Shown: positions 9,742 to 17,005 of the stretch, in pieces
Position numbering within the stretch: the first letter of the stretch is position 1
How the letters are laid out: every line of letters begins with the position of its first letter
Origin: an uncultured Bacteroidia bacterium
GTDB lineage: Bacteria > Bacteroidota > Bacteroidia > Bacteroidales > F082
Direction: 5' to 3'
Length of the DNA: 64,000 nucleotides
Assembly (NCBI GenBank): GCA_902769875.1
Contig: CACXQV010000007.1
Span: forward strand, 101,318-165,317
The notes under the pieces: generated by a model
Told to the model about the DNA's origin: nothing
The model's database searches: none
The model's input: the letters and a program-made list of their open reading frames with translations, nothing else
Translations under genes and position numbers: made by a program

Positions 9742-11457
9742 TTACTCGGCAGGGCAGGCAAGGCGCACTGAACGCCCCCAGTTGCGGCGGCCGTCGCTCT
9801 GTGGGAGGACGGAGTTGCTGCTGAAGACCAGGCTGTACGCGGTGTTGGGATTGCGGTACGTGGATGACCAGTAGTAGCCGTTGGAACCCACACTGTGGAC
9901 CGAAGTCTCGCTGCGGTTGCCGGCAGCCGGCAAGAAGACACAACCGGCGGCTTCAAGGGTCTGCCATCCTGCTAAAGTGCAATTTGTGCCCCATGCACTT
10001 GTATTATTGATAGCCCCAAACGTAATGCCATCGGTGCTTGAAGACGGTCCAGAATAACCATCCGGGAACAGGATGATGCCGTTGACACTACTGCCGTCGG
10101 TGTTGATAGTCGCCTCGGTGTAACGAGCGTTTGAAGTGCCGTTCACGGTCTTGCCCGTTTGGCGGGAACTGAACAGGTAGTCCCACTCGGCGTTGGTCAA
10201 GGTGCGCCATGCAATGCGACCTGAGATGTCGCCCGCCTGATTGCCACCGTTGCTGATGGCGTTGTAGCCCCAGTCGGCCTTGCCACTTTCGCTGTTCAGG
10301 TTGTTGGTGTAGGGGAAGGTGCAACCATAGGGATTGTAATCGCCGGCGATGTTGCTTGTGCTCCATGGCTGCCAGCAGGTGGCGATGGGCAAATAGTCGT
10401 TGATACCGCTCGTGCCCCAGCCGAAGAGGTCAATCCAACCGCTGTAGTCTTGGGAGATGTTGCTGTTGGCACTGCCGATGTAGTCGTATTGGTTGGTGGC
10501 AAACTGCCAGGTACTCGTCGAGGCCTGGTATTGCAGGTTGCCTTTGGAGAAGTACACTTGGTCGCCACCGCCGTTGATGGTGAACTTGCCATTGATGGCG
10601 CCTTCGGGGACGGCAGCCGTGTTCACCGTCAAGGCTATCACATCGTCACCTTCGTGATAGAATTTGTTGGACTCGATTGCGCGAATCAAGGGGCGGGTGC
10701 CGGTGTAGCCTTCGGTGTAGGCCGAGCCTTCCTCGCCTGCCGCCAGTTCGTCTTGAGGAAGCACGATGGTCCAAGTGACGTTGTTTTCGTCCTTGGCAGG
10801 CATCGTAATCAGGCCGTTGTCGGCTTGGCTGTAGCTGAAGCCGTTGTCTTCGTTATCGTTTGTTGCTTTTGAAAAGTCAACCGTCACGGTGTTGTTCATC
10901 CCCGTGATGCAGATGGCAGCCGTGGAAGGCGTGGTCACGTTGAACTTCATGATGGAGCACTTGTTCATCAGCTTGGCCGTGTACGAGCCTGCGCCATTGT
11001 AGGCCTCCTTTGAGGGCGCATACGAAATCACGGGGTAATTCGTGGCTTGCTCGCTGATGTTCACCGTGGCCGTGTTACCGTCAAACTGAGGTGTGAAACC
11101 TTTGCCGCCAAGCAAGTAGAAATGCAGGTGTTCGCCGGCAACGGTTTCCGTGATGTTCACCTCGCCGCTGAACGCGTTATCCTGACAGGTCAACAAGCCG
11201 ACACAGGCGCCATTGTAGCCCACATAGATGATGTCGCCGTTCTCGTAATCCACTGTGGCATAGTTGAAATCACCACCGTTTCCCGTCGGGTCAACAACAA
11301 CTCGCGAGCCGTTGGTCCCTGAGCCTGCCGAAGGGCCGACATTCAGGGTGATGCGCACGCCTTCGGTTCCTGTGCTGGCGGGCGTCTGTTCCTTCTTGCA
11401 CTGCGCGAGGCCCAGCAGCAAAAGGCCGGCCATCACAATCATTCCAAGTCTTTTCAT
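9742..11457 (-). CDS. Lipoprotein with fimbrillin-like N terminus and lectin-fold-like C-terminal domain
   Basis: 571 residues. A lipoprotein signal peptide (MKRLGMIVMAGLLLLGLAQC, lipobox Cys at 20) is followed by a fimbrillin-like region (VRITLNVG, then FNYATVDYENGD and a KLMNKCSIMKFNV segment as in Mfa/fimbrillin relatives). From about residue 285 a second domain begins: GKFTINGGGDQVYFSKGNLQYQ, WQFATNQYDYIG, WRTLTNAEWDYLF, and at the end GYYWSSTYRNPNTAYSLVF ... GRSVRLA. That pattern is seen in FISUMP-type and C-type-lectin/formylglycine-enzyme-like surface domains, including those diversified by retroelements in other Bacteroidetes. It overlaps the upstream 97-residue gene by 4 bp. Probably surface-exposed and binding; ligand unknown. 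Confidence 0.75.
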   Translation of the reverse strand: MKRLGMIVMAGLLLLGLAQCKKEQTPASTGTEGVRITLNVGPSAGSGTNGSRVVVDPTGNGGDFNYATVDYENGDIIYVGYNGACVGLLTCQDNAFSGEVNITETVAGEHLHFYLLGGKGFTPQFDGNTATVNISEQATNYPVISYAPSKEAYNGAGSYTAKLMNKCSIMKFNVTTPSTAAICITGMNNTVTVDFSKATNDNEDNGFSYSQADNGLITMPAKDENNVTWTIVLPQDELAAGEEGSAYTEGYTGTRPLIRAIESNKFYHEGDDVIALTVNTAAVPEGAINGKFTINGGGDQVYFSKGNLQYQASTSTWQFATNQYDYIGSANSNISQDYSGWIDLFGWGTSGINDYLPIATCWQPWSTSNIAGDYNPYGCTFPYTNNLNSESGKADWGYNAISNGGNQAGDISGRIAWRTLTNAEWDYLFSSRQTGKTVNGTSNARYTEATINTDGSSVNGIILFPDGYSGPSSSTDGITFGAINNTSAWGTNCTLAGWQTLEAAGCVFLPAAGNRSETSVHSVGSNGYYWSSTYRNPNTAYSLVFSSNSVLPQSDGRRNWGRSVRLACPAE

Positions 11458-11747
11458 TGCTCGTCCTCCTTCCTCTTTAGGGCTGCATAGCCGAGGCCGG
11501 CGCCTATCAGCAGGGCGAGGCCGCTGCCGAGCGGAGCCTCCTGGCCGAGGCCGTAGTTGGAGATGTCGTAAGTTGAGCTGGGTTCGCTGTCCCGCCTCAT
11601 CATACTGTGGTTTTTGTTGCTTTCCTCCTTGTAGGGGTTCTGCAAGAGCCCACGGTTGATGACCTGGGCGTCCATTGTGGCCGGCGCCATCAAGGCCGCC
11701 AGCCCGAGCGAAAGCACGATGGCTTTCAGGGATTTCTTTTTGTTCAT
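11454..11747 (-). CDS. Small exported protein with PLGSG-helix-basic C-terminal tail
   Basis: 97 residues: signal peptide MNKKKSLKAIVLSLGLAALMAPATMDAQ, a short polar middle (about residues 29-70), then a tripartite tail made of PLGSG, a glycine-rich hydrophobic helix (LALLIGAGLGYAAL) and a charged end (KRKEDEQ). The layout recalls cell-surface sorting tails such as LPXTG or PEP-CTERM, though the motif differs and no sortase or exosortase is in the window. It overlaps the following lipoprotein gene by 4 bp, so the two form an operon. A simple C-terminal membrane anchor is the conservative reading. Confidence 0.72.
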   Translation of the reverse strand: MNKKKSLKAIVLSLGLAALMAPATMDAQVINRGLLQNPYKEESNKNHSMMRRDSEPSSTYDISNYGLGQEAPLGSGLALLIGAGLGYAALKRKEDEQ

Positions 11748-11828
11748 TTTGTGATAAATTTGTTGTTTTGAAGATTCAATGAATTAAAGATTCCAGATTC
11801 AAGGATTGTCCTGCCGGGGGTTGTTGAA

Positions 11829-11993
11829 TCCCCCTGCCCCCTTTGCAAAGGGGGGCAGGGGGAGTAAAAAAGGGCCAAGGGGATTCCGAAACCCCCAAAC
11901 CCGCGCCGCTTCGTGTCATTGCGAGGAGGCACGACGAAGCAATCCAGAAAGAATAACCGCCTCCCTGGATTGCCGCGCTCCGCTCGCAATGAC
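11829..11993. repeat. Two inverted-repeat elements in a 540-bp non-coding gap
   Basis: The gap 11748-12287 holds a near-perfect palindrome centred on CTTTGCAAAG (11830-11862, with a one-base bulge) and a nested inverted repeat at 11915-11993: outer arms GTCATTGCGAG / CTCGCAATGAC and inner arms GCAATCCAG / CTGGATTGC. Sequences of the second type are dispersed repeats in many bacterial genomes. Except for a possible promoter at 12167-12174, nothing convincing is seen in the rest of the gap. Confidence 0.85.
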
Positions 11994-12166
11994 GGGTACC
12001 ACGCTTCGCCCGCATTGACGGGCACAAAAAAATCCAAGACAAGCCCAATTGGCCTGCTTTGGATGAAGCATGCACAAAAAGTTCGGAGTAGAGTTTACCC
12101 CCCCCCTAAATTGTTGTAAATCAACGAATTATGACAAACCAACATAGTCTTCAGCAAAATTGGCTG

Positions 12167-12174
12167 CAAATTTA
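12167..12174 (-). promoter_or_regulatory. Possible -7 element for the small exported protein/lipoprotein operon
   Basis: CAAATTTA on the + strand reads TAAATTTG on the minus strand. If used, the transcript would have a leader of about 420 nt running through both inverted-repeat elements before the ATG at 11747. No -33 partner is clear. Confidence 0.35.
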
Positions 12175-12287
12175 CGGAAATTTTGGAAGAGGGAAGACGA
12201 AAATATTACAAAACCAAATTTTTCTTCGATAAAGTGCAGTTTGTTGGCAAATTCTTGAAACCCAAAGATTGGCGAAAGGTTGAAACA

Positions 12288-12821
12288 TCAGGCAACAAAC
12301 ACCTCGGCGTGGCGGCTCATTTCCTCGAAAGTAATCTTGAACCACTCGGTGTAAAGCTCGGGATGGAGGCGGATGTCCTCTTTCAAGGCATTGAGGCTCA
12401 TATATTTCCAAGATTCCACTTCGTCGCGGTTGATGTGGGGTGTGTCGTCGCTTTGGCCGATGAAGACGTGATCAAGTTCGTGCTCGGTGAGGCCTTGCCC
12501 GACGGGGGCCTTATATATAAAGGTGTAGACCTCGCGCATCTCGCATGCCATACCCATCTCTTCCATCAGGCGGCGTTGGGCGGCTTGGGCTGTTGTTTCG
12601 CCTGCGCGGGGATGGCTACAGCAGGTGTTGGTCCAGAGGCCGGGGGAGTGGTACTTCGAGAGGGCGCGTTGCTGCAAGAGCAGTTCGCCCTTTGAATTAA
12701 ATATAAAAACAGAGAATGCTCTGTGAAGATGCGGTGTGACATGTGCGGCTTGCTTCTCCATTTGGCCTATGGGCTGGTCGTTCTCGTCGACTAAGACTAC
12801 GTGTTCCATATTGCTCATCAT
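12288..12821 (-). CDS. idi: Isopentenyl-diphosphate delta-isomerase (type I)
   Basis: 177 residues, NUDIX fold. Interconverts isopentenyl and dimethylallyl diphosphate in isoprenoid synthesis. Visible features: VDENDQPIG near the N terminus, HRAFSVFIFNSKGELLLQQRA, the catalytic-cysteine motif WTNTCCSHP (Cys at about 67), and the TEHELDHVF motif with the catalytic Glu (about 113-115). The length is normal. Start at 12821 (MMSN); the Met five codons in (12809) is an alternative. The ACGAAT element begins 3 bp upstream, so the promoter must lie within or beyond that element. No other isoprenoid gene is nearby. Confidence 0.92.
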   Translation of the reverse strand: MMSNMEHVVLVDENDQPIGQMEKQAAHVTPHLHRAFSVFIFNSKGELLLQQRALSKYHSPGLWTNTCCSHPRAGETTAQAAQRRLMEEMGMACEMREVYTFIYKAPVGQGLTEHELDHVFIGQSDDTPHINRDEVESWKYMSLNALKEDIRLHPELYTEWFKITFEEMSRHAEVFVA

Positions 12822-12823
12822 TT

Positions 12824-13376
12824 AACTACGAATTTCACGAATTTGACGAATGAATTTTGCAGCTAACGCTGCGAATTGATACGAATTTTGGCTTTCGCCA
12901 TGACGTTTGGATAGCGTTTGAAAAATAGGCTCTCTTCATTGAAATTCAACAAGATTCCTAATTTGAATCCTGTTGCTCGAAGGTAGTTGATGATTTGGGC
13001 TTCATGTTCTGGCAAAATAGTAGAAACGGATTTCAACTCAACAATGATTTTGTCATAACACACAAAGTCTGCCACAAAGTAATGCTCCATAGGAACATCT
13101 TTATACTGGATTTGGATTTTGGTTTGTGCAGTAAAAGGAATATTTCGTTTGCGCATTTCTATTTCCAAAGCCTCTTGATACACAGATTCCAAAAACCCTT
13201 GCCCCAATGTGTTATGGACTTCCATAGCAGCACCGATGATTTCGTATGCCTCATGTGGAAAAATCATCTTATCTTTCTCGTTCTCCATAAAATGCTGTTA
13301 AGCCAATTCGTATTCATTTAGGACGCTTGCGTCCTCAAATTCAAAACAATTCGTTCCATTCGTGCAATTCGTAGTT
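12824..13376. mobile_element. ACGAAT element carrying a GxxExxY gene
   Basis: 553 bp bounded by ACTACGAATT (left) and ATTCGTAGTT (right), with extra ACGAAT/ATTCGT hexamers in each arm and hairpins GCAGC-taac-GCTGC (left) and GGACGC-tt-GCGTCC (right). The whole GxxExxY gene lies inside, and its last codons and stop are encoded by the left arm. The element fills nearly all of the space between idi and ychF. The arms match those of the coding-free copy at 8149-8302. No target-site duplication is evident, so mobility is inferred. Confidence 0.6.
12863..13288 (-). CDS. GxxExxY protein (PD-(D/E)XK nuclease-like fold)
   Basis: 141 residues, the usual family length. The namesake motif is in GQGFLESVYQEAL (G31, E34, Y37). 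A PD-(D/E)XK-like core follows: D74 in VADFV and E84-x-K86 in IIVELKSV. Later INYLRATGFKLGILLNF is typical of the family. Function is not established; a nuclease-like role is inferred from the fold. The C-terminal residues IRINSQR and the stop are encoded by the left arm of the ACGAAT element. It lies between two housekeeping genes with which it shares no obvious function. Confidence 0.88.
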   Translation of the reverse strand: MENEKDKMIFPHEAYEIIGAAMEVHNTLGQGFLESVYQEALEIEMRKRNIPFTAQTKIQIQYKDVPMEHYFVADFVCYDKIIVELKSVSTILPEHEAQIINYLRATGFKLGILLNFNEESLFFKRYPNVMAKAKIRINSQR

Positions 13377-13382
13377 CCTTCA

Positions 13383-14453
13383 TTATACATTGAATCTAAT
13401 GTTCAGAATATCCCCGTCTTGCACGACATACGTCTTGCCCTCAACGCGGAACTTGCCGGCTTCCTTGACGGCGGCTTCCGAACCGTATTTCAGGAAGTCT
13501 TCGGTGCTCATCACCTCGGCGCGGATGAAGCCGCGTTGCAGGTCGCTGTGGATGGCTCCGGCGGCGATGGGGGCGGTATCGCCCACATGGATGGTCCATG
13601 CGCGGGTTTCGTCGGGGCCGGTGGTGAAGAACGAATGCAGGTTCAAAGTGTGGTAAGCGGTGCGCACGAGTTTGTTCACTCCGGGTTCGGTCAGGCCGGC
13701 GTCTTCCATGAAGAGGGCGCGGTCGTCGGCGTCGAGTTCGGCGATTTCGGCCTCCAACTTGCCGGCTATGACGAGCATTTCCTGCCCTTCCTTCAAGGCT
13801 GCTTTAACGGCATCGGAATATTTGTTGCCCGTGGTGGCCGAAGCGTCGTCCACGTTGCAGACATAGATGATGGGCTTTGCCGTAAGCAGTTGGATGTCTT
13901 GCACATACTTCTTGTCTTCGTCGTCCACTTTCGCGTCGCGGGCGTTGCCGAAGTTCTCCAAGGTTTCTTTGTAAACGCTCAGCACGTCGAAGGCTTTTTT
14001 GAAGTCCTTTTCGCCGTTTTTGAGCATTTTCTGGGTGCGTTCCAACTTTCGGGTGACCAAATCCAAGTCGCGCACTTGAAGCTCCAAATCAACGAGTTCC
14101 ATATCGCGAACTGGGTCGATGCTGCCTTCGCTGTGGGGAACGTTGGGGTCGTCGAAACAACGTAAAACATGGATGAGGGCGTCCATCGTCTGCACCTCGG
14201 CCAAGAGTTTGTTGCCCACGCCTTGACCGCCTTTGCTCAGTCCGGGCAGGTCGACGATTTCGACTGTGGCGGGCACGATGCGCTTCGAGTGCGAGATGTT
14301 GTCGATGAGCTTCAGTCGCTCGTCAACCACCTCGCACATGCCAATGTTCGACTTCGAGGCAAAACCGATTTCTGCCTTAGTGTTTGATATACAATTGAAT
14401 ATGGTCGTCTTTCCAGTGCTTGAAAGACCGATGATTCCGCAATTGAGTGACAT
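13383..14453 (-). CDS. ychF: Redox-regulated ATPase YchF (Obg-family P-loop protein)
   Basis: 356 residues. P-loop GLSSTGKT near the N terminus, DLPGLSKGGQGVGNKLL as the G3/switch II region, and YVCNVDD at the G4 position (YchF replaces NKxD, which fits its preference for ATP over GTP). The C-terminal TGS-like domain ends in YVVQDGDILNIRFNV, the normal family terminus. YchF binds ribosomes and the 26S/oxidative-stress machinery in various organisms. The P-loop reads S-S-T-G-K-T where many bacteria have P-N-V-G-K-S. Confidence 0.93.
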   Translation of the reverse strand: MSLNCGIIGLSSTGKTTIFNCISNTKAEIGFASKSNIGMCEVVDERLKLIDNISHSKRIVPATVEIVDLPGLSKGGQGVGNKLLAEVQTMDALIHVLRCFDDPNVPHSEGSIDPVRDMELVDLELQVRDLDLVTRKLERTQKMLKNGEKDFKKAFDVLSVYKETLENFGNARDAKVDDEDKKYVQDIQLLTAKPIIYVCNVDDASATTGNKYSDAVKAALKEGQEMLVIAGKLEAEIAELDADDRALFMEDAGLTEPGVNKLVRTAYHTLNLHSFFTTGPDETRAWTIHVGDTAPIAAGAIHSDLQRGFIRAEVMSTEDFLKYGSEAAVKEAGKFRVEGKTYVVQDGDILNIRFNV

Positions 14454-14475
14454 ATTATTAAGGTTTAAATTTCTG

Positions 14476-14483
14476 CAAAAGTA
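14476..14483 (-). promoter_or_regulatory. -7 promoter element of ychF
   Basis: CAAAAGTA on the + strand reads TACTTTTG on the minus strand, 22 bp upstream of the ychF start. No clear -33 element. Confidence 0.5.
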
Positions 14484-14522
14484 TAAAAATCCTTTGGATT
14501 CGACGATATGAAATGGGTCAAT

Positions 14523-15326
14523 TTAATGTCTGTCGCCCGCATTCCAGTCGATTCGCTTGTATTCAGGGTCGAAATCCGTGTCGTGGTGCCTGAAAACAGA
14601 GCCGTGGCCGAAGGCGCTGGCTTGGGCTTGCCTTCGCGAGTTCTCCTGTTGCTTGTTGATGTATCGCAAGCCAAGTTTCCACAATCTGATGTCGGCCCAA
14701 AGGAACACGATGTAGATGATGCCGCCGACAAGGGGCACCACGCTGGCCACCATCAGCATCCAGTCGAAAAGGCCGTGGGCAAGCATCGCGGAAAGAAGGC
14801 CGCTGATCAGATAGCCGAACCGTTTTCCCTTCTTGAACTTGGCCAACGAGAGGAAATAGCCCATCACCACGCCAAAAAGGAAATGCCCTGGCACTGACAA
14901 TATGCCTCTGACAACTCCTGTGCCGAAGCCGCTCCCCAACGATTCGGAGGCCGCCCCGAAAACATACATCACATTCTCGATGCAGGCAAATCCTAATCCG
15001 ATGAAGGTGGCATAAACGATGCCGTCGAAATACTCATCGAAATTCTTGTCCCTCCAAATGAGTGCCATGAAGATGATGAACTTGGAGAGCTCTTCGGGAA
15101 TGCCGGCTTCGCAGAAAGCACTGTAAAACACGGTGTTGCTGGTCCAAAGGGCGTTGACGAGGCTAACGAGAAGAAGATCCAAGGGGATGGCCAACATGCC
15201 GCCGATGAAGGCTTTGGACAACGTCTTGATGGGTTCTTTTTGGTATTTGTCTTGCCGGTAGATGTAAACCATCAGCACGATGACGGGCAGTATCGACAAG
15301 GCCAAAAGCAAGGTTGTGATAAGCAT
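14523..15326 (-). CDS. PrsW family intramembrane metalloprotease
   Basis: 267 residues with about seven membrane helices. Family motifs in order: GIPEELSK (E78-E79, metal/catalytic glutamates), YATFIGLGFACIENVMY, SVPGHFLFGVVMGYF and MLAHGLFDW. PrsW cuts the anti-sigma factor RsiW in Bacillus; CAAX-protease-like relatives act on membrane proteins. The C-terminal 45 residues form a basic/His-rich cytoplasmic tail. It is transcribed divergently from guaA from a short shared intergenic region. No sigma/anti-sigma pair is nearby, so the substrate is unknown. Confidence 0.85.
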   Translation of the reverse strand: MLITTLLLALSILPVIVLMVYIYRQDKYQKEPIKTLSKAFIGGMLAIPLDLLLVSLVNALWTSNTVFYSAFCEAGIPEELSKFIIFMALIWRDKNFDEYFDGIVYATFIGLGFACIENVMYVFGAASESLGSGFGTGVVRGILSVPGHFLFGVVMGYFLSLAKFKKGKRFGYLISGLLSAMLAHGLFDWMLMVASVVPLVGGIIYIVFLWADIRLWKLGLRYINKQQENSRRQAQASAFGHGSVFRHHDTDFDPEYKRIDWNAGDRH

Positions 15327-15354
15327 AATTAATCGGGTTCGAAATTCTTTTGTG

Positions 15355-15362
15355 CAAAAATA
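15355..15362 (-). promoter_or_regulatory. -7 promoter element of the prsW-like gene
   Basis: CAAAAATA on the + strand reads TATTTTTG on the minus strand, 28 bp upstream of the start. It is set back to back with the guaA element. Confidence 0.55.
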
Positions 15363-15386
15363 GGGAAATCTTCAATGAAAAAAGCC

Positions 15387-15394
15387 TATCTTTG
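15387..15394 (+). promoter_or_regulatory. -7 promoter element of guaA
   Basis: TATCTTTG, a full TAnnTTTG match, 16 bp before the ATG at 15411. It shows that the earlier in-frame ATG at 15375 is upstream of transcription and not the start. Confidence 0.62.
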
Positions 15395-15410
15395 CAGAAA
15401 ATTTTCGCCT

Positions 15411-16985
15411 ATGCAAGAAATGATTCTCATCCTTGACTTTGGGTCGCAGGTCACGCAGTTGATAGGGCGTCGATTGCGCGAGCTCAATGTCTATTGCGAA
15501 ATCCATCCTTTCAACAAGATTCCGGCCATCGGGCCTCATGTCAAAGGCGTGATTCTCAGCGGGAGCCCGTTTTCTGTCTGCGACGAGAAAGCGCCCTTTG
15601 CTGACTTGTCGAACATCAAAGGGAAGTTGCCGCTGTTGGGCATTTGCTACGGCGCACAGTTCATCTCGCAGCACTTTGGCGGTGAGGTGAATGGCTCCAT
15701 CGCCCGCGAATATGGCCGCGCCATGCTGACCGTCGTCGATGAGCAATCGCCGCTGTTCAAGGGCGTGAGCAAGACCAGCCAAGTGTGGATGAGCCACGGC
15801 GACACCATCGCAAAACTGCCTGAAAAAGCGCGTGTCATCGCATCGACCGACGATGTGGAGAACGCCGCTTACAAGATAGAAGGGGAGGAGACCTACGCTG
15901 TGCAGTTCCATCCCGAAGTGTTCCACACCAAGGAAGGCCCGCAAATGTTGGCCAACTTCGCGCTCGGCATTTGCGGCTGCAAGGGCGACTGGACCCCCGA
16001 CTCGTTCATTGATAATACGGTGGCGAGTTTGAAAAAACAATTGGGCGACGACAAAGTCATTCTCGGCCTTTCGGGCGGCGTGGATAGCACCGTGGCTGCC
16101 GTGTTGCTCAACAAGGCGATTGGTAGGAACCTGACTTGCATTTTCGTCGATAATGGCCTCTTGCGCAAGAACGAGTTTGAGGAAGTCTTGGATTCCTATA
16201 AGGAAATGGGCCTCAACGTGATAGGCGTTCATTCGGGGCATCTGTTCCTCGAAAAGCTGAAAGGAGTCACCGACCCCGAAGCCAAGCGCAAGGCCATCGG
16301 ATCGACTTTTATTGACGTTTTCGACGCTGAAGCGCAAAAGATTGAAGGTGCGCGTTGGCTCGCCCAAGGCACCATCTATCCCGATGTGATCGAGAGCGTG
16401 AGCGTGAACGGGCCGAGTTGCAAAATCAAGTCGCACCACAACGTGGGCGGCTTGCCCGAAAAGATGAATTTGAAGATTGTGGAGCCGCTGCGTTCCTTGT
16501 TCAAGGACGAGGTGCGCCGCGTGGGTCGCGCCTTGGGCATCAAGCGCGAGCTGATTGGCCGCCATCCCTTCCCCGGACCGAGCCTCGGCATCCGCATTTT
16601 GGGCGAAGTCACCGAAGAGAAATTGAGGATTTTGCGCGACGCCGACGACATTTTCATCAAAGGCTTGCGCAACTGGCCTTGCCAACTGCCAAGCGCTTCA
16701 TATCCTAACGAAATGGCTGACAACCTGTATGATAGCATTTGGCAGGCGGGAACGATGCTGCTGCCTGTGAAGTCGGTCGGCGTGATGGGCGACGAGAGAA
16801 GTTACGAATACACCATCGCCCTCCGCGCGGTCATCTCCACCGACGGCATGACTGCCGACTGGGTGCATCTGCCATACGAGTTTATGGCCAAAGTGTCGAA
16901 TGACATTATTAATAAGGTAAAAGGCGTGAATCGTGTGTGCTACGACATCTCGTCGAAACCGCCTGCGACTATCGAGTGGGAATAA
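15411..16985 (+). CDS. guaA: GMP synthase (glutamine-hydrolysing)
   Basis: 524 residues, normal length. Makes GMP from XMP, ATP and glutamine. N-terminal class I amidotransferase: [18 protein letters not shown], nucleophile Cys in GICYGAQF (about residue 79), His/Glu in [13 protein letters not shown]-pyrophosphatase domain: LSGGVDST (about residue 220). C-terminal dimerisation domain ends in the invariant KPPATIEWE. Start chosen at [10 protein letters not shown] because the promoter element overlaps the longer frame. A LysM/binding-protein gene follows 20 bp later, probably in the same transcript. Confidence 0.97.
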   Translation: MQEMILILDFGSQVTQLIGRRLRELNVYCEIHPFNKIPAIGPHVKGVILSGSPFSVCDEKAPFADLSNIKGKLPLLGICYGAQFISQHFGGEVNGSIAREYGRAMLTVVDEQSPLFKGVSKTSQVWMSHGDTIAKLPEKARVIASTDDVENAAYKIEGEETYAVQFHPEVFHTKEGPQMLANFALGICGCKGDWTPDSFIDNTVASLKKQLGDDKVILGLSGGVDSTVAAVLLNKAIGRNLTCIFVDNGLLRKNEFEEVLDSYKEMGLNVIGVHSGHLFLEKLKGVTDPEAKRKAIGSTFIDVFDAEAQKIEGARWLAQGTIYPDVIESVSVNGPSCKIKSHHNVGGLPEKMNLKIVEPLRSLFKDEVRRVGRALGIKRELIGRHPFPGPSLGIRILGEVTEEKLRILRDADDIFIKGLRNWPCQLPSASYPNEMADNLYDSIWQAGTMLLPVKSVGVMGDERSYEYTIALRAVISTDGMTADWVHLPYEFMAKVSNDIINKVKGVNRVCYDISSKPPATIEWE

Positions 16986-17005
16986 TATTGAAAACCAATA
17001 ACTTG

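Noticed and set aside
8319-9956. A 545-codon frame suggesting a porin with a 185-residue N-terminal extension
   Set aside because: The extension is Arg/Ser/Pro-rich sequence translated through palindromes; a normal signal peptide begins at 9401 after a -7 promoter element.
9742-11457. A complete diversity-generating retroelement
   Set aside because: Only a possible target-type domain is present; no reverse transcriptase, accessory gene or template repeat was found within the window.
15372-16685. A 437-codon open frame antisense to guaA
   Set aside because: It mirrors the GMP synthase frame and has no independent family features; antisense frames of this kind are common in GC-balanced coding DNA. 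The same applies to long antisense frames under gdhA (19879-20913), the topoisomerase gene (43899-45173, 45252-46544) and the YeiH-like gene (7132-8022).
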